DNA from: Thalassiosira profunda
Lineage: Eukaryota > Bacillariophyta > Thalassiosirophyceae > Thalassiosirales > Thalassiosiraceae
DNA length: 11,035 nucleotides
Direction: 5' to 3'
Assembly: GCA_036939355.1 (NCBI GenBank)
Contig: JALLAP010000832.1
Coordinates: 1 to 11,035 of the forward strand
Part shown: piece after piece, positions 7,616-11,035 of the stretch
Layout: each line of letters starts with the position of its first letter
Position numbering within the stretch: position 1 is the first letter of the stretch
Notes under the pieces: generated by a model
Seen by the model: only the letters and a program-made list of their open reading frames with translations
Databases searched by the model: none
What the model was told of the DNA's origin: nothing
Made by a program: the position numbers and the translations under genes

Positions 7616-7817
7616 GCTGTTGTTAGGCTTGTGTATTTAGTGGGGAAGTGGGGGCCCCCACCTACGGCACGTGGGGGGGGTCACTAGCTTCCCCTAACAA
7701 AACCCCGCTGGAGGCAGATCCAAAGCTAGTGCCGTTTGTTAGGAGGTGGGGCCCACGTGGGGACTCCCCGCCTTTGGCACGAAATCCCCCCACTAAATAC
7801 ACAAGCCTAGCTGTTGT
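7616..7817. mobile_element. MITE-like element B (7624-7809) with perfect 22-bp TIRs and 8-bp target duplication
   Basis: This is a 186-bp element. Its 22-bp ends (7624-7645 and 7788-7809) are perfectly inverted, starting TAGGCTTGTG and ending AGTGGGG. The flanking octamer GCTGTTGT at 7616-7623 is repeated exactly at 7810-7817. The interior is GC-rich and foldback-prone: GTGGGGGCCCCCAC is a perfect palindrome at 7648-7661, and CCCACGTGGG at 7752-7761. No coding capacity is supportable. The identical ends and target duplication suggest a fairly recent insertion by a DNA transposase acting in trans. The 8-bp duplication and TAGG end are compatible with hAT but not proof. It lies between the SNW1 stop and the GTPase start. 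Confidence 0.87.
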
Positions 7818-7969
7818 GAAGAGAAGGGTCCTTTTTCCCACTCGGTCTCTGGGAGCAAGAAGAGACCTCTCCTCGCTCATGTCCCCGGAGCTCCCACGCA
7901 AACCTGCCTAACCCGGTCAGCATAATGGGTACATCAATGCATTACAGTTAGCAATTGTCCCTCGTCTAC

Positions 7970-9922
7970 TTAATTGGAGGTGCCCTTCTCGAATTGCACG
8001 GGAGCGCTCCTCGCCGCACCTCCCGCCGTGGCGCCCGCATTGTCCCCGCCGGCGCCGCCGAACCCCTTGTCGGGCACAAACTTGCTCGTCGCCCCCCGCT
8101 TCAGCCTGTCCAGCTGCGCGTCTGCATCCTCCATATTCGCATCCCGCGTGGGCCGATAGATGCTCGAACTCGCGACCCCCTCGCGATCGAACATGGGTCG
8201 GGAGTAGGCGTTGTACTCGTCGTCGGCGCCAAAGCCCGACGACAATCCCGCGTTCTGCGAGTACAGCCGCGAGTCCACGCCCCCTGCGCCGCCGGCTCCC
8301 CCGCCCCCCGTGTGCGTCCCCAGCGCAATCTTCTCCGACACGTCGCGATCGTTCTCCAATCGGCGCTTCTTCTTGAGATCCTCGTCGGCCCCGTCGTCCG
8401 CGGCCGCCTTCCCCGCGCGCTCGAGGCGGTACTCCCGCTCCCGCTCGCGGCGGCGCTCGGCGCGGAGGCGGTCCCGCTGCGCGCGCGCCCGCTCCTCTTC
8501 CTCGTTGATCATGGCGGGCGGCTGTTTGTCGGCGGCGCGCTCGGTGACGCTCTCGGCCGAGTCGTCGTCGCTTCCGTAGGCTTGCAGGCCGGACATTCCC
8601 CCCTCCTGAACACTGTTATCGACAGGAGCAGGGGCTGCGGCCGCGGCCGGGGCCACTCCCCCGCGCTCCATCCGGGCCTTGTTCGCCAGCTCCCGCAATT
8701 CCTCCTCCCGCCGCTCCCGCTGATCCAAAACCAGCCTCTTCTGCACGGCCGCCCGCGTCCGAACTTCCTCCCTCGCCTGCCGCTCGGCCACGTACAAGCT
8801 CTCCGACAGCACGGCAAAGTTGGAATTGATCGTGGCGTCGTCGCGCAATCCCCGCCCGTCCGCGGCCAAGCGCTTGTCCAACGGGATGGTGTACCCCCGC
8901 GTGTTCTTCCAGTTGGAGATGCACGCGGGGACGTTCCACGCCTCCCGTTCCTCCTTGGACAGCTTTTCGGGTGGGGCGTGCAGTACCGGGACCGGATCCT
9001 CGGCCGGACCCCGGGGCGCCTTGCGATGCATGTGTTTTGGGGGCTGCATGGGGTCCACCTGCTTGGGCACCATGCGGATGATCCTCTTCGATGCCTGGGG
9101 ATTGTAGCCGGGCGCGTTTTCGTTGGGGGTGTACCGAATGAATTGGGTGCGCTCGTGGGCCGTGGCCGAATCCTTGGCGGCCTCGATGGCCGAGCCCGTG
9201 GGCTTGTCCATCGCCACCTTGCTCGAGATCAGGGCCGCCAAGGCGCGCTGGGTCCTCGCGGCGGTTGAAGCTTCGTCTTCCTCCGTGGGCAGGGCAATCT
9301 CCTCCTCCGTGGGCCGGCAGCCCCGCAAATCCGAGTGCTTGGCGTACACCTTCTTGTCCGCGTTCGTCCCGCCCGTCACAATGGCATCGTAGGACACCTT
9401 CCCCTCCGAGTCGACCGTGGCCGAAATGGTATCCCGCGTGATGATGGCGCGGCCCTTGACGCCGGGCGCGTCTCCCCCGCCACCCCCACTACCTCCCCCA
9501 GCACCGGCCGCCGCCCCGCCGCCATTCCGCTTGGCGAGGTGGGGATTCCCCATGTGCCGCGGATACTGGGCCACGTGTATTTCGGGAAAACTGCCCCCAT
9601 CGTCAAAATCAGCCGTCGACCGGGGCACAAACATTGCCCTTTTGTGCGATGGTAATTTCCGCTCCTCGGGGGACAATTTGGAGAAGCGGAGGGCCGCGTC
9701 GCATCTGGCTTCGTAGGAGGGGACGCGCTTCTTTGCAACGGGGGCTGGTGCACGATTATTTTGGGTGGTGGTGGTGGGATTGGCCAGTTGGGCTGCTCCT
9801 TCCGAGGAACCGCCGGGGCCGCCGTTATCGGACACGAGGGCGCCGCCGCCGCCGATGCCGCCCGGCTTCTGGCCGAGCTTGTTGCCCGACCGGGTTGGGG
9901 CGGGGAGGAAGAGGCTCGCCAT
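7970..9922 (-). CDS. SNW1: SNW-domain splicing factor (SNW1/SKIP/Prp45)
   Basis: This is an intronless 650-residue reading frame starting at the ATG at 9920-9922. The family signature is clear: PACISNWKNTRGYTIPLDKRLAADGRGL (332-359 in two adjoining runs) at the end of the conserved SNW region (~155-360), preceded by AHERTQFIRYTP and IIRMVPKQVDPMQPPKHMHRK. A charged helical region (~365-425, ~472-530) follows. The C-terminus has the family's LSSGFGADDEYNAYSRPMF and PVQFEK motifs. The protein is a core component of the activated spliceosome (Prp19-associated) and, in animals and plants, a transcription co-regulator in the nucleus. Gly/Ala-rich low-complexity runs at ~21-40, ~132-153 and ~539-549 are not typical and fit the high local GC. 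A length of 650 compares with ~536 in human SKIP. It is divergent from the FetB-like gene. Confidence 0.95.
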   Translation of the reverse strand: MASLFLPAPTRSGNKLGQKPGGIGGGGALVSDNGGPGGSSEGAAQLANPTTTTQNNRAPAPVAKKRVPSYEARCDAALRFSKLSPEERKLPSHKRAMFVPRSTADFDDGGSFPEIHVAQYPRHMGNPHLAKRNGGGAAAGAGGGSGGGGGDAPGVKGRAIITRDTISATVDSEGKVSYDAIVTGGTNADKKVYAKHSDLRGCRPTEEEIALPTEEDEASTAARTQRALAALISSKVAMDKPTGSAIEAAKDSATAHERTQFIRYTPNENAPGYNPQASKRIIRMVPKQVDPMQPPKHMHRKAPRGPAEDPVPVLHAPPEKLSKEEREAWNVPACISNWKNTRGYTIPLDKRLAADGRGLRDDATINSNFAVLSESLYVAERQAREEVRTRAAVQKRLVLDQRERREEELRELANKARMERGGVAPAAAAAPAPVDNSVQEGGMSGLQAYGSDDDSAESVTERAADKQPPAMINEEEERARAQRDRLRAERRREREREYRLERAGKAAADDGADEDLKKKRRLENDRDVSEKIALGTHTGGGGAGGAGGVDSRLYSQNAGLSSGFGADDEYNAYSRPMFDREGVASSSIYRPTRDANMEDADAQLDRLKRGATSKFVPDKGFGGAGGDNAGATAGGAARSAPVQFEKGTSN

Positions 9923-10147
9923 GTTGAGGGCGTTGGTGGTGGTTGCGAGAGGCGCTCAGCGGAAAATAATGGAAGAGAGCGCGAAGGAAGGAGCTACCCA
10001 CGGACTCGGTCTGAGGTGGACCCAGGTGGACGCGTGTCGTAGGTACTGATGTGCAGCCGAAGGTTGGACGCGTGTTCATTTTTCATGAATGAGCAAGAAT
10101 CGGTGAAGCAGCATCGGTCGACTTGGGTGCGCACACACCATGGGAAC
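9923..10147. promoter_or_regulatory. Upstream region of SNW1 with repeated ACGCGT motif
   Basis: An 11-bp direct repeat, TGGACGCGTGT, occurs at 10027-10037 and 10065-10075, 38 bp apart. It contains the palindrome ACGCGT, which in fungi is the MCB cell-cycle element. A shorter tandem AGGTGGA pair (10014-10020, 10024-10030) lies beside it. The position in a divergent spacer suggests promoter elements, but the factor and function are unknown. No gene is seen in this stretch. Confidence 0.4.
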
Positions 10148-10285
10148 ATGAGCAAGCGCAAGAAGCACCACTATCCTCCACCGCTGGCGTTTCAGATCTT
10201 CGAGCTCCAGAGGATTCGTCGAAGGCTGCAGGCGATGTACCGACGGAAGCAGGAGAGGATGCTGCTGCTGGCGGCTTCGAAGTGA
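10148..10285 (+). CDS. Short basic ORF, 45 codons, doubtful
   Basis: The ORF runs from ATG at 10148 to TGA at 10285. The product begins MSKRKKHHYPPPLAF and continues with a strongly basic helix rich in Arg, Gln and Leu, ending LLLAASK. An ATG nine bases earlier (10139) opens a three-codon reading frame whose TGA overlaps this ATG as ATGA, so it would be reached by reinitiation or leaky scanning. It lies 108 bp before the FetB-like start on the same strand. It may be a microprotein gene, an upstream ORF in that gene's leader, or chance. I do not recognise it, and no splice join in frame with the transporter was found. Confidence 0.3.
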   Translation: MSKRKKHHYPPPLAFQIFELQRIRRRLQAMYRRKQERMLLLAASK

Positions 10286-10393
10286 TCCCGAGAGTTGTGG
10301 ATCTACAGGCAGTTGTCGTGACATTAGATACGTTTACTATTGTCGGAGCAGACGTCTTTGCACCAGGTCACTTCCACTCATCCTACGTCCGTC
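10286..10393 (+). other. Leader segment with possible 3' splice site
   Basis: GTCTTTGCACCAG ends at 10366, preceded by a TTTACTATT stretch, and looks like an intron end. If used, the frame of the FetB-like gene would be open upstream of its ATG for nine codons. No matching donor in a compatible phase is evident, so a 5' UTR intron is only possible. Confidence 0.2.
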
Positions 10394-11035
10394 ATGGCCA
10401 TCCGGAGGAGGGCAGTGGCGTCGGGGTCTCCCCCATCTCCCGCGCCTTCGGGTGGTGCGTCGATCGATGGCATCAAGGGGCATCCATCGTATCCTGTGGC
10501 TGCTCCCAGCGCCACCAAAGTGCGGCGACAGGAACAGGACAACATCTCTCTTGCAAATATGCTTCCTGCGATCGCAGTCACCTCGCTCGTGTCGATGGGA
10601 TCGTACTACAGCTGCGCGTCCGCCGAGCTGGCCGAAGACGTCGTCGTGGCGACTATCAGGACGTTTCTGCAGCTCAGCCTGCTTGCGGCGATGCTGTCGC
10701 CTCTGTTTCGGTTCGTCGAAAGCCAATCAAAAGGCCAATCAAAAGCTGCCGATGTTGCAAGCGGCAAAGCAGGGCGTGACTCCGTTGCTCCTGTCCTAGT
10801 GATGGCGTACGTCTTCTGCTTCATGCTACCAATCGCAGCCTACGAAGCCTCTTCGCGCTCCAAGCTGACTCTTCGCCCACCTGACTCCTCAAGATATCTG
10901 GTGCTGCTCATCGTAATGGCCGCCCTTTTCATTGCCGTGTCGCTGCTGGGAGCCGTGGCAATCTTCATCGTCAAGCCCGTCCCTTGGTATAGTCCTCGGG
11001 TGATTCCTCTATTCGGCATGCTCTTCAACAATGCC
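10394..11035 (+). CDS. FetB/ALS3-type (UPF0014) ABC-transporter permease, 3' partial
   Basis: The frame from the ATG at 10394 stays open to the window end, giving 214 residues. After a ~48-residue Ser/Pro/Gly-rich extension come four hydrophobic segments at ~52-73, ~88-108, ~131-151 and ~168-193. Family landmarks can be followed: ISLANMLPAIAV in helix 1, VATIRTFLQLSLLAAML in helix 2, LVMAYVFCFMLPIAAYEASSRSKL in helix 3, and PWYSPRVIPLFGMLFNNA, the equivalent of the conserved IPLxGMxxGN motif. Bacterial FetB pairs with the ATPase FetA in iron export, and plant ALS3/STAR2 acts in aluminium tolerance. The substrate here is not shown. The N-terminal extension lacks an obvious signal peptide. The remaining ~100 residues lie beyond the edge. 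A Lys/Ser/Gly/Asp-rich loop (~109-130) between helices 2 and 3 is longer than in E. coli FetB. Confidence 0.82.
   Translation, partial: MAIRRRAVASGSPPSPAPSGGASIDGIKGHPSYPVAAPSATKVRRQEQDNISLANMLPAIAVTSLVSMGSYYSCASAELAEDVVVATIRTFLQLSLLAAMLSPLFRFVESQSKGQSKAADVASGKAGRDSVAPVLVMAYVFCFMLPIAAYEASSRSKLTLRPPDSSRYLVLLIVMAALFIAVSLLGAVAIFIVKPVPWYSPRVIPLFGMLFNNA

Larger units (their letters stand above)
7187..7969. other. Gene-free spacer enlarged by two transposons
   Basis: 783 bp separate the GTPase start (7186) from the SNW1 stop (7970), both on the minus strand. Elements A and B with one target copy each account for 537 bp. Removing them leaves ~246 bp, close to the 234-bp spacer downstream of the GTPase gene. 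The remainder should carry the SNW1 3' UTR (7818-7969) and the GTPase promoter (7187-7255 and beyond). I see no tRNA or further gene. Confidence 0.7.

Noticed and set aside
7187..7969. tRNA or other structured RNA gene in the spacer
   Set aside because: No cloverleaf, T-loop motif or box elements were found. The foldback structure is explained by the transposon inverted repeats.
7955..9268. 437-codon plus-strand ORF opposite SNW1
   Set aside because: It lies antisense to a well-conserved protein, has Arg/Leu/Gly/Pro-rich shadow composition and no recognisable domain. High GC makes long antisense frames common.
10123..10779. 218-codon plus-strand ORF overlapping the FetB-like gene
   Set aside because: It begins at TTG, is out of frame with the membrane-protein frame and translates to Cys/Arg/His-rich sequence without a domain.

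Overview
The window reads as nuclear DNA of a photosynthetic eukaryote with a secondary plastid, most likely a stramenopile (ochrophyte) alga. Three things support this. Five short GT-AG introns (64-86 nt) can be placed by reading frame. Spliceosomal proteins are encoded here. One protein begins with a signal peptide ending in an AFAP motif, the 'ASAFAP'-type plastid presequence known from diatoms and relatives. The species cannot be named from sequence alone.

Layout: (1) 1-1001 (+), 3' part of a coiled-coil protein with a C-terminal PH-like domain. (2) 1040-2593 (-), a three-exon EEP-fold phosphohydrolase whose catalytic domain is split by a large EF-hand-like insertion. (3) 2775-3481 (+), a two-exon cyclophilin H (PPIH-type) spliceosomal prolyl isomerase, divergent from the EEP gene across about 180 bp. 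(4) 3611-5125 (-), a plastid-targeted protein of unknown function with one stopless 78-nt intron. (5) 5360-7186 (-), a circularly permuted RbgA/YlqF-type ribosome-assembly GTPase, probably plastid. (6) 7187-7969, a gene-free stretch that holds two small non-coding transposons (MITE-like), each with terminal inverted repeats and a perfect 8-bp target duplication. (7) 7970-9922 (-), an intronless SNW1/SKIP/Prp45 splicing factor. (8) 10148-10285 (+), a 45-codon basic ORF of doubtful status. (9) 10394 to the window end (+), the 5' part of a FetB/ALS3-type (UPF0014) membrane protein.

This is a compact genome with short introns and spacers of roughly 40-250 bp. The exceptions are the transposon-bearing spacer and the upstream region of the FetB-like gene. 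Two genes serve the spliceosome (PPIH, SNW1). Two adjacent minus-strand genes probably serve the plastid. I see no operon-like system; most genes look like unlinked housekeeping genes.

The least ordinary features are the paired MITEs, which share internal sequence modules, and the EEP gene with its disrupted EF-hand insertion. I found no convincing new multi-gene system.
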